Shown here piece by piece: positions 26,166 to 38,002 of a stretch of DNA of 64,000 bases. How positions within the stretch are numbered: position 1 is the first letter of the stretch; the number at the start of each line of letters is the position of its first letter. The notes beneath the pieces were generated by a model. It was not told the origin of the DNA, searched no databases, and saw nothing but the letters and a program-made list of their open reading frames with translations. This stretch comes from Lathyrus oleraceus (taxonomy: Eukaryota > Streptophyta > Magnoliopsida > Fabales > Fabaceae): contig NC_066581.1 of NCBI RefSeq assembly GCF_024323335.1, forward strand, positions 444,689,816 to 444,753,815. The letters are read 5' to 3'. A program made the position numbers and the translations under genes.

Positions 26166-26860
26166 TAGAGGGCGCTTGTGGAAAAAAAGCGCCCTCTAAG
26201 GTGCGCTGTCTATTGCTCCTTATTTTTTCGCTTCACTTTAGACAGCACTTTTGTAATAAAGCGCCCTCTAAAGTGCGCTGTTGTACATGGACTTAGAGAG
26301 CGCTTTCTTAGAAGCGCCCTCTAAGGGTATCCTTAGAGGGCGCTTTCATAAACGCGCCCTCTATTGTTGTCCCTCCATTTCCTCATTATTTTTTCGCTTC
26401 ACTTTAGAGGGCGCTTTTGTAATAAAGCGCCCTCTAAAGTGCGCTGTTGTACATGGACTTAGAGAGCGCTTTCTTAGAAGCGCCCTCTAAGGGTATCCTT
26501 AGAGGGCGCTTTCATAAACGCGCCCTCTATTAGGTTGTCCCTCCATTTCCTCATTATTTTTTTGCTTCACTTTAGAGGGCGCTTTGTTACAAAAGCGCTC
26601 TCTAAAGTGCGCTGTTGTACATGGACTTAGAGAGCGCTTTCTTAGTAGCGCCCTCTAAGGGTATCCTTAGAGGGCGCTTTCATAAACGCGCCCTCTATTG
26701 GTGTCCTTCCATTTCCTCATTATTTTTTTGCTTCACTTTAGAGGGCGCTTTGTTACAAAAGAGCCCTCTAAAGTGCGCTGTCTATTCCTCCTTATTTTTC
26801 TCTTCACTTTAGAGTGCGCTTCTTTAAGAAAGCGCCCTCTAAGGTGCGCTGTCTATTCCA
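26166..26860. repeat. Right subterminal repeat array of the CACTA element (about 167-bp period)
   Basis: TTGTACATGGACTTAGAGAG starts units at 26281, 26447 and 26615, steps of 166 and 168 bp. Each unit has three GAGGGCGCTTT-type hairpins separated by a CCATTTCCTCATTATTTTTT-like spacer. The motif is shared with the left array but the unit length differs, so the two ends amplified separately. Confidence 0.85.
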
Positions 26861-26875
26861 GTTTTTGGCGTAGTG

Positions 26876-26878
26876 ATT
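26876..26878. repeat. 3-bp target site duplication (ATT), right side of the CACTA element
   Basis: Identical to 21890-21892. Confidence 0.9.
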
Positions 26879-27359
26879 TCAAAGTAAAAATGGCACTGAG
26901 TTCAAATCTGGCCTCAATTCACTCTAACTCCAAGAATATTGAGAGATACATGGAGTTGAAATTTGAGGTACATGAACTGAGTTGCTTCAATTTGTCCTCA
27001 GAGCAACTCAATCTTCTTGCCTACATTGGTAGGACTTCAGACAACCAAAGAATCAATAGAATTGAGCAAGAGTTTGAGAGAATCGAAGAGATCAAATTTT
27101 CTGGAAAATACCTTCAATGGACGTCTGGATTCAACTGATCTTGATCTTGCTTGTGCTTGATCTCACTCTACTTGCTTGCAGAAGAAGGATTGAATGCTTA
27201 CAAGGCTGTGGATTCCTGGAGATTTGAATTTCAAAACAGTGGAAATTCAACCTCAAATTTTAAATGAATTTCTCTGGTCTATCCTTTGTAAAGTGAGGGT
27301 TAGAGATGGGGGATCAAAGCTGACACGAATGTGTCCTGATTGTTGAGCATATGAGGCTC

Positions 27360-27367
27360 TATTTATA
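27360..27367 (-). promoter_or_regulatory. Putative TATA box in the 5' LTR of element B
   Basis: TATAAATA in the same context as in LTR A (5204-5211). In B it lies between the LTR start and the CACTA insertion, so an LTR transcript would have to read through the CACTA element. Confidence 0.6.
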
Positions 27368-29160
27368 GCTGAAACCATTGATATTTGCACACTTGAAATC
27401 ACTTTCCAAATTTGGTCATTGATGATGCATGGGTGCATCGGCGTGCATAAGCCCATAAATTCATTTCCATAAGTCTATAAATGAATGTTAGATAGTCTGA
27501 ATTCAGCTTGGATTGCAAGGCGAGTGTGCATTTGGATTTGAAGTTTGATCCTTGCCAAGTGATGTCCCCATGTTCATGCCATGCGCAGCCTATGCATTCC
27601 TTGTCCAAAATGAATGAATTTAACCTCTTTGGAAAGGTGAGATAAAGAGGAACAAATTTCATGTTCAACATTTTTTCATTTGGAGCTAGGAACTTGGAGA
27701 AATTTGAGGTGGAAGTTTGGAAATTTTTGACATATCAAAATTTTTCTAAGTGTCAAGCTATATGTCTCAATAGTCCATCTTTCTTAACTTTTTATATGAG
27801 ATTCAAATGAGAAATGTGTCTTCATAAAACTTGTATCTCTCTCAAATACCTTCAAAATGGTCACCAATTTCATGTCATTTGGATTTAAAATGATAGAGTT
27901 ATGCGTTTTTGATGTTTGAAAAAATCACTTGATCAATGGTATAAGGCAAAAGTGACCTATAATGAAACCTCATATCACATGCTCAAAAATGTTTAATTAG
28001 CTCCCTCTCAAAACATAAAAGTTGAAGTAGACATATTGAATGTAATTTTGCAACTTGTAAATCTTTCATCTCATAAAAATTGAGCAAGTTATGGCCTTGG
28101 GAAGTTGACTTTCAAATTAGGGTTTAGACAAAATGACCTATAATGTTTCAACATAGAAAATGTTTTTCCAAGCAAAACTAGCTCTAGGTCTCAACATGAA
28201 AGTTGTTTGGAATGTCATTTAGAGTAACGTTTTTCTTGGAATCATTTTCATATGGTGAAAATTGTAGGAGATAGGGTCTAGGGAGACCCAGTTTTGATAA
28301 GATGAATCCATCTGGCCAACCACCATCAACCAACTTACTAACTTCCAATTCTCTTGACTTCTTGGCTCATGGTAGATCATATATGCATAAGATGATGAAT
28401 TTTTAAGTGTCCCTTGAGAAATTTGATCAAATGGTGAGATATATTATGGAGAAGTTACTCAAGACACCCAGTCAAACTAGGGTTTCCAAGGCAAATCAAC
28501 CTCAAACTCTTGAAGAGAACTTTATCAATATAACATGTAGAGAACATTGAGATTCATATATGATGCTCATAATCACTCTTGGATCAATTCTTGTTTGTGA
28601 TCTTTGTTCGTGAGGGTCTCAAACCCTATATGTGAACTTGATGAATCAATGAGATCATGCCCTTCCTACAAAAGAGTTAGGCAAATGCAAAGACATATTT
28701 TTGATATTTTGGTTAGTGAAATGATAAAATACAAGTATGGTACAATCACAAAGTGCTTGGTGATCTCTCCCAAAACAAACCCAATGAAAATGGGGTAAGG
28801 AGGATGCCAAGATATGACCCCAATGCTAATGCTTATGATGGAATTGCATGAGGGATCTTAGGGTCAAAATTAGGGTCTTACAATAAGCTAGAGATCAAAT
28901 AACAAGAGTCGCCATCGCGCTTTTATTGTTTCCAAGGGAAAAGGGAAAAAGTATGAACAAAGCCCAAAAGTAAGAAGTTTTCAAATCAAAACTAATAAAA
29001 TGTCAGAGATTACAGGTAAGGGGGTTGGTTACACAGAGGGAAGGTGTTAGCACCCAAAATGTCCTAGGTACTCATAGGGAGCCCTTTTTGTGTGCATATG
29101 TATTTGGTACAAAAATGATGTTTACAAACAAATAGAATGGGGGGATGAGAGAATAATTCA

Positions 29161-29240
29161 TTAATTATATTTTTATGTTTGACAAGACCTTCTGAATGCA
29201 TTAATTATATTTTTATGTTTGACAAGACCTTCGGACTTGT
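29161..29240. repeat. 40-bp tandem duplication inside LTR C
   Basis: TTAATTATATTTTTATGTTT occurs at 29161 and again at 29201, followed both times by GACAAGACCTTC. Other LTR copies have it once. Confidence 0.8.
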
Positions 29241-31542
29241 GCCTACATACCAACATAAAAATGAGGGATCAAAACCTCATAGTTCGTGATATAAATTACA
29301 AAGTGGATGCATTGCTTTTAACAAAAATTAAGTTTGAAAGGCACAAAGGCCTAAAATGGATTGAATGAGGTAGTTCTTTTTGGCTTTTGGAAAGTTTAAG
29401 TCAAGTATAGTTAAGTTTATTTACAAATTTGATTTAAGAAAAGAAGTTTGAAAATGCAATGTCATAAGGCCAAGGTTTCTATCTTTTTGCAAAGTTCTCA
29501 AAGTTTAGAACAAAATAAGTTCAATCAAAGAAGATTTTAAAAAGGGAGGTAGAGATTTTTAAATTAAAGAAATGGGGAGAATATGAAGAGACTAATCCTA
29601 TGCATAAAATTAAAAGTTAAGAGTTGAAAAGATCTCACCAATGGTTAGCAATCCAATAGACAAGAATATCAATAGAAACCCAGAATTCCCTTGGACATTT
29701 AGATCATCTTGAAGAGAAAGGCATCTAATAAAGATAGCCACATCCAAGCTTTAGCCAACAGTTTTTTACGGGTTTTGTTGTTATTATGTACATTAATGGT
29801 CAAAGACCACACAAACAAGCAAAGTATACACAAACAAGATATATCACACAATATGGTCCAAATGGACAAAGTGAAAATTGCATTAACATAAACAATTAGA
29901 ATGGTATGAATAATGGAAAATGAATAAAGGATAAAATTAAATGACATTAAATTAAATGGCTTGAAATTAAAAGTTAGTTGTTAATGAGTTAGAAGTTAGT
30001 ATTGTTTTGCTTTTACTTTTCATTTTTAAGTCATTCTTTGGAGAACACTCAACCCACTTATCACAAGCAGGGATCCTTGAGCCATGAAATCTTCCAAAAG
30101 AAGGAAAAAAGGCCAAGTTTCCATACAATACCATGAAAGAGGGGAGATTTACAATCTCATTAACTAGAATGCTATGCCTTTTGTGTCACAAATTTAGCGC
30201 TATGTTAAGCAATCGTAATTGGATATCATAGGCCAAATGAGATTAATGCATGAAGAAAGGGAATAAGATGAAGTGGGAGGGTAATGGATCAAAACACAAA
30301 TTGGTCAAAGGAGGACTTTTACCAAATTATTATCATCCATTCATTTTGGGAGATGGAATGTATATTCCATCAATCCCCTAAGTCCAATGATATTAACTTG
30401 ACAAAGTCAAATCAACCTTGACCAAGGCCCAACAACAAGAGTCAAACTCAAACAAGTCATCACAATTGGTCAACACAATTAATTGGCATTTATTCAAATT
30501 AAAAATACTAAAAAGTAAGACATTTAAATTAAATATGGTTTGTCAAATTCCTAAAACCTCATCAAAACACCAAAGAAATGGCCATGAGATTTATCATAGG
30601 TCAAACATAGTCAAAGGACCTTGGAGAATTTTTTTAAGAATTTTTAAAGACTTAAAAGTATTTTTAAACAATTAAAAATAATCACATAATCGATTAAATA
30701 ATGAAAAATATTAATAATGATCCAAAAAATAATTTTAATTCAAAATATTAAAGAGGATATTATTTGAAATTTTTTGGTGAAACTCTCATATTTTTTGGAT
30801 CAATATTAAAATTAATATGAATTAATGAAAATAAAAGGAAAAAAACAAAAATAAAAAAATGTGAAAAAACAGTAGCCACTTGATATCCCTCATTAATTGA
30901 GGTGGTAGATCAAGTGGCCTAGAACACGCGTTCCATGATGTAATTCAGTCAACGCGGCATAGGCTTGGTAATCATAGTGGACGCATGAGATTAAAACATT
31001 TTAAAACAGATCAATGGCTCTGAACACTTCCAGCGCATCGCCGGAGTCCAAAGGTCGGTCATCTTCTCCGGTGACCTTGGCCGGACTGGTTCACTCATCA
31101 CCATCAAGAAAATGAAAAAGGAGGACATGATCTGAAAGAAAAAATGGCGTAGAGCACGAATCTGACCTCAATTTTAACTAACTCCACGTATATAGAAGAT
31201 ATGAGGAGTTGAATTTTGAGGTGTGTCAAATGAGTTGCTTCAATTTGACCTCTAAGCAACTCAATCTTCTTGCCTACATTGGTAGGACTTCAGACAACCA
31301 AAGACCCAAGAGAATTGAGTAGAATTGAGTGAGAATCAAAGAGATGAAGTTTTCTGAAAATTACCTTCAATGCTATGCAGTTCTTGATGTGGCTTGCTCC
31401 AAACACGATCTGATCACACTTGAGAAGCTAGTAGGAAGTGATTAGAGAGGTTGCAAGGGTTTGGATCCTTTAGAATGTGAGTGTTTCAATGGGGGGAAAA
31501 GTTGGCGCGCCAAGTGTGATTCAAATGAGCACAGAGGTCATG

Positions 31543-31550
31543 TATTTATA
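31543..31550 (-). promoter_or_regulatory. Putative TATA box in LTR C
   Basis: TATAAATA on the element strand at the position matching 5204-5211 in LTR A. The surrounding sequence is diverged. Confidence 0.5.
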
Positions 31551-32059
31551 GCATGAATGAATGATATTTGCACACTTCAAAAATTTGTCCAAAATTAGCA
31601 ATGCTGGTGGCACGAGTGCATGGGCATATATAGGCCCATGATGCAATGCAAAAAGGTCCAAAATGATTCCAACTGAGGTCTGAATGAAGCTTGAATGGCA
31701 AGGCATTGTGAACTGAAGTTTATGCCATTGATTCTTTCCAATGATGTATCCCTATTAAAGCCATGCACATACCTAGCAAACCTCATCCAAAATTCATGAA
31801 CTTGGGTTATTTGGAAAGCTTGGATCAAGGGGAACAAGTTTCATGTTCAACACTTTTTCATTTGGAGCTTGGAACATGGAGAATTTTGAGGTGGAAGTTT
31901 GGAAATTTCAAGCCATATATCTCAATATTCCACCTTGCTTAACTTTTTATGTGACCTTCAAATGAGAAAAGTGTATTCACCAAAGTTGTAGATATTTCAA
32001 TGCTAATGCTTATGATGAAATTGCATGAGGGATCTTAGGGTCAAAATTGGGATCTTACA

Positions 32060-33927
32060 GTCATCCATATTGTTTATACATTTGAAGGTCAATCTAGATA
32101 TAAACGGAAAATGAGTGCCTTGAGGAGTAATAATCACTTCCCCAATGCCATTACCATAAGAATTAACAGCTCCATCAAATACCATGCCCTAATGGAAACC
32201 AGGTTTTGGCCCTTCTTCAAGCAATGATTCATCACAATCTTTCATCTTCAGATACAAAATCCCTTCGTCAGGGAAATCAAATTGCACTGATTGATAATTC
32301 TCAATAGGTTGGTGAGCCAAATGGTCTTCCAAGACACTACTTTTAATCTCTTTCTGACTCGATACTCAATATCATACTCAGATAACGACATCTGCCAATG
32401 GGCAAGCCTCCTAGTTAAAGCAGGCTTCTCAAAAATGTACTTGATTGGATCCATTTTGGATATCAACCAAGTGGTATGATTCAACATATACTTGTGTAGG
32501 CGCTTAGTAACCCAAGCCAAAGCATATCATGTCTTCTCAAGCATAGAATACCGAGACTCACAATCAATGAACTTCTCATTGAGGTAGTGAATGGCATATT
32601 CTTTCTTACCAGATACATCTTGTTGACAAAGAACACATCCCATACTCCCTTCAAGCATAACCAAATACATGATCAAAGGTCTTCCTTCAACAGGCGGAAA
32701 CAGAATCGGAGGCTCAAGTGGATATTTTTTGATACTGTCAAAAGCTTTCTGGCAATCCTCGGTCCAATCACAAGACTGATCTTTCTGAAGGAGCTTGAAT
32801 ATAGGCGCACAAGTGGCAGTCATATACGATATAAATCTTGAGATATAGTTCAAGAGACCGAGAAAACCTCTGACTTGCTTCTCAGTTTTGGGCGCAAACA
32901 TCTCTTGTATTGCTTTGACCTTGGAAGGATCAACTTAAATACCCTTGTCGCTGACAATAAAGCCTAACAACTTACCAGAGTGAACACCAAATGTACACTT
33001 AATTGGATTCCAGTGGAGTTTATACTTCCTTAAACATTGGAATAACTTCAATAAATGCTCAACATGCTCTTCTTCAGTTCTCGATTTAGCAATGATATCA
33101 TCAACATAGACCTCAATCTCTTTGTGTATCATATCATGGAAAAGAGTGGTCATAGATCTCTGGTACGTTACACCAGTATTCTTTAAACCGAAAGGCATCA
33201 CTCGATAACAAAATATTCCCCAAGGTGTAATGAATGTGTTTTATCCATATCTTCAGGTGCCATCTTAATATGATTATAACCGGATTATCCGTCCATTAAA
33301 TAAAAGAATTTGAATTTAGTTGTATTGTCTACTGACATATCAATGTGTAGTAGAGGAAAATTATCTTTCAGACTGGCTTTATTCATATCTCTATAATCAA
33401 CAAACATGTGGACTTTTCCATCTTTCTTAGGAATAAGCACAATATTGGCCACCCACTGCGGATACTCAGAGGTAAGAAGGAAACAATCATCAATCTGCTT
33501 CTGCACTTCCTCCTTGATCTTCACTACCATATCAGGATGGGTTTGTCTCAACTTTTGCTTGACCGACTGGAATTCTGGCTTCAAAGGAAATCTATGCTCC
33601 ACAATATCAGTATCAAGACTTGAAATATCTTGATAAGACCAAGCAAACACATTAGAATATTCTCGAAGAAGTTCAACCAACTCCTTGTTAACATATGGAC
33701 GAATCTGTGACCAAATCTTGATTTCCTTGATATCATCATCGGAACCCAAGTTAATAAACTCAATCTGCTCTTCAAACGGCTGAATGGTTCTTTCTTCATG
33801 CTCGTGAAAACGGGACAACTTATCAAACACATCTTCATCATCATTATCTTCCTCAACTTCAAACACAAGGAAATCAAAGTTTGGAGACGGAGTAGGATCA
33901 TTATATTCAATGGGTTTGATAAGCAAC
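32060..33927 (-). pseudogene. pol: Element C pol remnant: RT and RNase H start, integrase deleted
   Basis: Recognisable blocks: the acidic linker and RT N-terminus (33926-33285), RT with YVDD (EVYVDDIIAKS, 33201-32935), connection (32901-32527), tether (32520-32248), and the first RNase H residues (FDGAVNSYG, 32185 downwards). At 32060 the RNase H coding sequence joins the LTR directly, so integrase, 3' UTR and polypurine tract are gone. Several stops and frameshifts lie between the blocks, for example near 33285 and 33215. Confidence 0.85.
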
Positions 33928-34179
33928 CTGCATAATGATTTGATATTTTGATTTTAGAAATAAGAAGTGCAAACAAATATTATGCAGGCATGGGAAAATT
34001 ATTGCTTATTTTATGTTTTTTGCGATTACCATTTTCAGAAAAAGCAAAAAGTAAAAACAACATAAATATGGATGGACAAAATTGTACTTTATTGATGATA
34101 ATTTAAAAATGCCCATTAATGTTTCACTTCCCCCTTAGACATAGGGGAAGGATCTTTATTTATCAATAAGACAAATTAC
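33928..34179 (-). other. Predicted intron between pro and RT, element C (252 bp)
   Basis: Donor GTAATTTG from 34179, overlapping the gag-pro stop TAA (34178-34176). Acceptor ATTATGCAG ending at 33928. Phases agree with reading into RT. Same length as in B. Confidence 0.75.
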
Positions 34180-37100
34180 TTTGAAAAGTGAACAATCATA
34201 GGAACATCAATAGTAACCCAATTATTGCAAGTCTGTCCGCGAGTCACAAAGTTGGCATAAGCTTCTTCGTCTTCGTCTTTAATGATAGCAATTGAGTGTT
34301 GTTCTTCATTGTGAATGAACCCTCCACTGTGGAAAGTTGGTTTGATAGCTTTGACATCACCTTCAAACGGTCCTTGCTGAAATCCTAGACCAGATTTGTT
34401 CTTATTCTCGACTACCTCTACGACACGACCCTACTTATTTGTGCCTCCAGCATGAACACCTTCTTGTGCATCCTTCAGAGAGGACATGGATGCCCCAGTC
34501 TTCTGAACTTCATTAGCTACTGACAAAACTTGGAATGAAGTTAGAATCTCTTCTTCAACTTCAACACAAGTGAAAGATGAAAGATGGCTTAACAATAACG
34601 CTTTCTGTCCTCCTACAAGAACGATCTTGCCATGCTTAACAAATTTGAATTTCTGATGTAGCATCGACGTGACATCACCAACCTCATGAATCCACGACCT
34701 TCCCAATAAACAGCTATAGGTTGGGTGAATGTCCGTTACTAGAAAAGTAATCTGGAAGTCACTCGAACCAATCTTAACTGAAAGGTCCATCTCCCCAATG
34801 ACAGTTTTACGGGAACCATCGAAGGCTTTCACAACCACACCATTATACCTCATGGGTGTGCCCTGATATGATAACCTTGCCAAAGTAGATTTGGGTAAGA
34901 CATTCAACGATGAACCGGTATATACCAGAACATTGAACAAAGCATCTTCTTTACAATTCATGGATATATGGAGGGCCAAGTTGTGATTTCTTCCTTCCTG
35001 AAGAAGTTATTCATCACAAAAGCTCAAATTATTGCAAGAAATGATATTGGCAACGATATGATCAAACTGATCAACCGTGACATCATGTTCCACATATGCT
35101 TCTCAAGCACCTTCGGCAAAGCCTCTCAGTGTGCTTTAGAGTTCATTAACAAAGATAAGACATAGATCTTGGATGGCGTTAGAGAAACTGCTCTACAACA
35201 TTAAACTCACTCTTCTTAATCAATCAGAGAACCTCGTCATCATCATCCTTAACCTTCAACCCGCTGGATCCACCAGACTGAAAATTGGAGCGTTAACAGG
35301 ATTAACTACAAGAAATTCCTCCTTTTTACCAACCACAACGTCCTCCACAACCTTCGTGGATACTAGACCAAATACACGACTGCTACGGGTCTCCTTAACC
35401 ACATCTGCAATTCTCACTACTGAATTTGCTGTTGGAAGAGGAACCTTTTGCCCATTCTCGATCATAGTACCATTATATTTGTAAGGTATAACTTTATCCG
35501 ATGCATAAGGGAAGGGGCCCTCTAACCATATTACAAGTGGCGATACCGATCTATTATCACTTCTTTTGCTGTTGTCAAACTGGATTGCTACTCGCTCCAG
35601 AGTCTTGAACACTGACACAATTACACTCACATCATTACCCATATCTCTGGATTATTGAATTTGAATGACATATTCATCTATCAACTTCTGAATGTCCCTC
35701 TTGACAATCATACATCCTCGTGGATTAACATTGCGGATAACACAACCGTCATGGTCATGTTCACAATCACTAATCAATCACAGGGTTCTATGCATCTCCA
35801 CCAAAGACCTTCGAATATGATGGACATAAAACACCCTAAAATTACCAGGACAACCATCTACCGTATTCACAAAAGAATTGCCATGGGCGAGCAAAGGATT
35901 AGCTTTGATATTTAGTGCGCGGTCCTCAAAGGACACCATTCTACTCTTGATCTACTTATGGACCTCATACTTCAAAGAATAACAATTCTCTGTGTCATGG
36001 CCAAGCTCCCCTTGATGAAAAGCATAATGCAAACCGGGCTTGTACCACCATGGCAGAGGCTCAGGTGTACGCGGAGGATTCCTCAATTGAATCAAATTCT
36101 TGAAAACAAGAGATAGATACAGTTCTGCATACATCATAGAATAGGGTCAAAAGTGACCTTCTTCCTCTCAAAATTATTATGATGATTGTTGTAGTTATTG
36201 TGATTGTTATGAGTATGTTGTTGTTGTTGTTGTTGTTGGACTAGTGTTGATTGAATTGTTGAATTGTTGGTAAATACTAGAATAACTTATGATACTTGAT
36301 GATGATGTTGTTGGAATCTGAATTTTTCCTCACATGAGGCCTCCTCTGCCTCCCCATAGATAATGAATTGGTTTCCCCTTCTTTCTTCTTAGAGAAACTT
36401 CCTCCATAATTCTTGCTAGCAAATGCTTCTTCTTTCGACAAACGGCCCTCTCGGACACCCTCTTATAAATTCATCCCCATGTTCACCATTTCAGTGAAGT
36501 CATTGGGAGCACTGACAATCATACACTCGTAATATAATAAACTCAAGGTCTTCAAAAAGATCTTCATCATTTCCTTCTCCTCCAATCGGGGACTAATTTG
36601 ATCAGCAAACTCTCTCCACCATTAGGCATACTCCTTAAATGTCTCCTTATCCTTCTGAGACATGAACCTCAACTAATCACGATCGGGAGCCATATCAATG
36701 TTGTAGTTGTATTGCTTGACAAAGGCCTCGCATAAGTCGTCAAAAGTAAGAATACTAGCACTGTCTAAACCCATATACCACCGGAGTGCGGCATTGGTCA
36801 GAATGTCTTGAAAATAATGGATAAGAGGTTGGTCATTATCTGTCTGAGTAGACATATTGTGTGCGTAAATTAAAAGATGGCTCAAAGGACAACTATTCCC
36901 TTTATACTTCTCAAAGTCTGGGACCTTGAATTTGATAGGGATTTTTATGTTGGGAACTAAGCAGAGTTCAACATCACTTTTCCCAAACAGATATTTACCT
37001 CTCAGGGTCTTCAATTCTCTCTTCAGCTCTTGAAATTGGTCCTTCATCTCATCCATTTTATCATACAAATCAGGGCCCTCGGATGGCTCGGAATAATAAA

Positions 37101-37435
37101 TGGTTTCCTCAACACTGGGCAAAGCATGCACAATAGGAGGAGGAATAAACATGACCGGGCTAGATGCCATCATAGGAGAAAAAGTTGGAGCATAACCTTT
37201 AGCAACGAAATTCGGAGGCATTCCCCATGGGAATACGGTATGCATAGCTGTGTAGATTGGCTGGAAGGAAACACGGACACTGGCGTTATAATGATCTCAG
37301 AAATGACAATCCTTTGATGAGGAGTCGCATGAGTTGGAGTAGGTTGATCCTAAGCAGCGATGAATGATTCCATCAGAACGATTAGTCTAACAACTTCTTC
37401 TTTGAGCTATCGATTCTCTTGTTCATCTGATACAT
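34176..37435 (-). pseudogene. gag-pro: Element C gag-pro (degenerate)
   Basis: Gag start placed at the likely ATG near 37435, where the usual opening is frameshifted. Gag core at 37245-36673 (Pro-rich leader, FKVPDFEKYKGN, HYFQDILTNAALRWYMG). Then a zinc-knuckle-like segment with its first Cys replaced by Tyr (HYAFHQGELGHDTENC), and an aspartic protease at 34979-34431 whose catalytic Asp is Tyr (VYTGSSLNV, near 34919). The C-terminal tail reads to the donor with a stop at 34431. Many stops and frameshifts. Confidence 0.85.
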
Positions 37436-37760
37436 TCTTCTTTGAAAATTAGCATGAGTATCGTATTGATGAGTCAGCTTGTCTGATACAAAGATGAAGA
37501 ACAATAAGACATCTGGCCAAAAGGGCTGAAAGGTAGGAGACCTGATATGCAAATGATACATGACATATAATGTTTTTATTTTATTATTTCAAGGAACATA
37601 TAAATCCTTACTTGCAAATATTTCAATAACAGTAATAATCATTAATAACATTTGGATTGAACATAAAATCTCTTTTTATTCATAATATTTTGGAAGGATT
37701 ACACTAAGTACAATTTCAAAAACCAAAAATACAAATAATAGAGAAAAGGAAAATATCATC
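37436..37760 (-). other. Spacer between ORF1 and gag, element C
   Basis: A/T-rich sequence homologous to 16516-16822. No gene seen. Confidence 0.6.
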
Positions 37761-38002
37761 CTAAGGATCCCTAGCAATTGCATCAACTAAACTGGCCAAA
37801 GAAGTGTACTTCCTTCGGATGCATCTGATCTCTGACTCATAAGTAGTCTTCAACTGAGCTTTCTCGATGATGAGCTGATCGACGATCTTCTTCCAAGCAC
37901 CAGAAGGTTGATGCATACTAGAGGATAATAAATCCTATGGCTCTCTCTCTCTCTTTCTCTCTCTCTCTTCACTGCACGCTCTTCAAGAATCTCAATGATT
38001 AT
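37761..38002 (-). pseudogene. Element C ORF1, C-terminal fragment cut by element D
   Basis: The stop TAG is at 37761-37763, preceded by the same ARDP-type ending as in D. Homology to D and B ORF1 is clear (KIVDQLI, SEIRCIRRKY-like). A CT-rich microsatellite (37940-37971) expands an Arg/Glu stretch. The LTR of D starts at 38003 in the middle of the coding sequence. Confidence 0.75.
37940..37971. repeat. CT-rich microsatellite
   Basis: Runs of CTCTCT broken by a TTT, within the ORF1 fragment of element C. B has only a short CTCTCTCTC at the matching site, so this is a local expansion. Confidence 0.85.

Larger units (their letters stand above)
21893..26875 (-). mobile_element. CACTA (En/Spm-type) DNA transposon, 4983 bp, defective
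   Basis: Terminal inverted repeats of 12 nt, CACTACGCCAAA at 21893 and its complement TTTGGCGTAGTG ending at 26875. Flanked by ATT on both sides (21890-21892 and 26876-26878), the 3-bp target duplication expected for CACTA. The paralogous LTR at 4721 shows the empty site. Both ends carry arrays of GAGGGCGCTTT/AAAGCGCCCTC subterminal motifs. Genes run on the minus strand, so 26875 is the 5' end. Only the C-terminal part of the transposase gene is left, so it could move only with help from another copy. Confidence 0.95.
1981..28882 (-). mobile_element. Ogre-like Ty3/gypsy element B, degenerate, with CACTA insertion
   Basis: Order on the minus strand: 5' LTR (28882 to 19185, interrupted), primer site (19175-19158), leader, ORF1, gag-pro, intron, pol, 3' UTR with tandem repeats, purine-rich tract, 3' LTR (6727 to 1981). 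Excluding the CACTA element and its duplicated ATT the length is about 21.9 kb, in the range known for Ogre. All reading frames carry stops or frameshifts and two integrase catalytic residues are replaced, so it is inactive. The 3' LTR is shared with element A. Confidence 0.9.
19185..28882 (-). repeat. 5' LTR of element B, split by CACTA (about 4.7 kb without the insert)
   Basis: Termini are TGTAAGACCC (28882 downwards) and CCCACTACA (19185). The LTR pieces are 19185-21892 and 26876-28882. Colinear with 1981-6727. A sampled stretch of about 360 nt has about 17 differences, which by eye is near 5%. Confidence 0.9.
28883..32059 (-). repeat. LTR of element C with internal deletions (about 3.2 kb)
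   Basis: It starts about 45 nt inside the usual LTR boundary (TAAGCTAGAGATC), directly after the last base of the B LTR, and ends GATCTTACA at 32059. Compared with LTR A it lacks three main blocks: near 29720-29760, near 30220 (about 200 bp) and near 31995 (about 1 kb of U3). A 40-bp direct duplication starts at 29161 and 29201. The missing first bases fit insertion of the A/B array into this LTR. Confidence 0.8.
28883..38002 (-). mobile_element. Ogre-like element C, deleted and interrupted
   Basis: Minus-strand element with LTR at 28883-32059, then pol, intron, gag-pro and the last part of ORF1, cut at 38002 by element D. Integrase and the whole 3' UTR are missing. The rest of ORF1, leader and 5' LTR should lie beyond D, outside the window. 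It is the most decayed copy and, from nesting, older than D. Confidence 0.85.
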
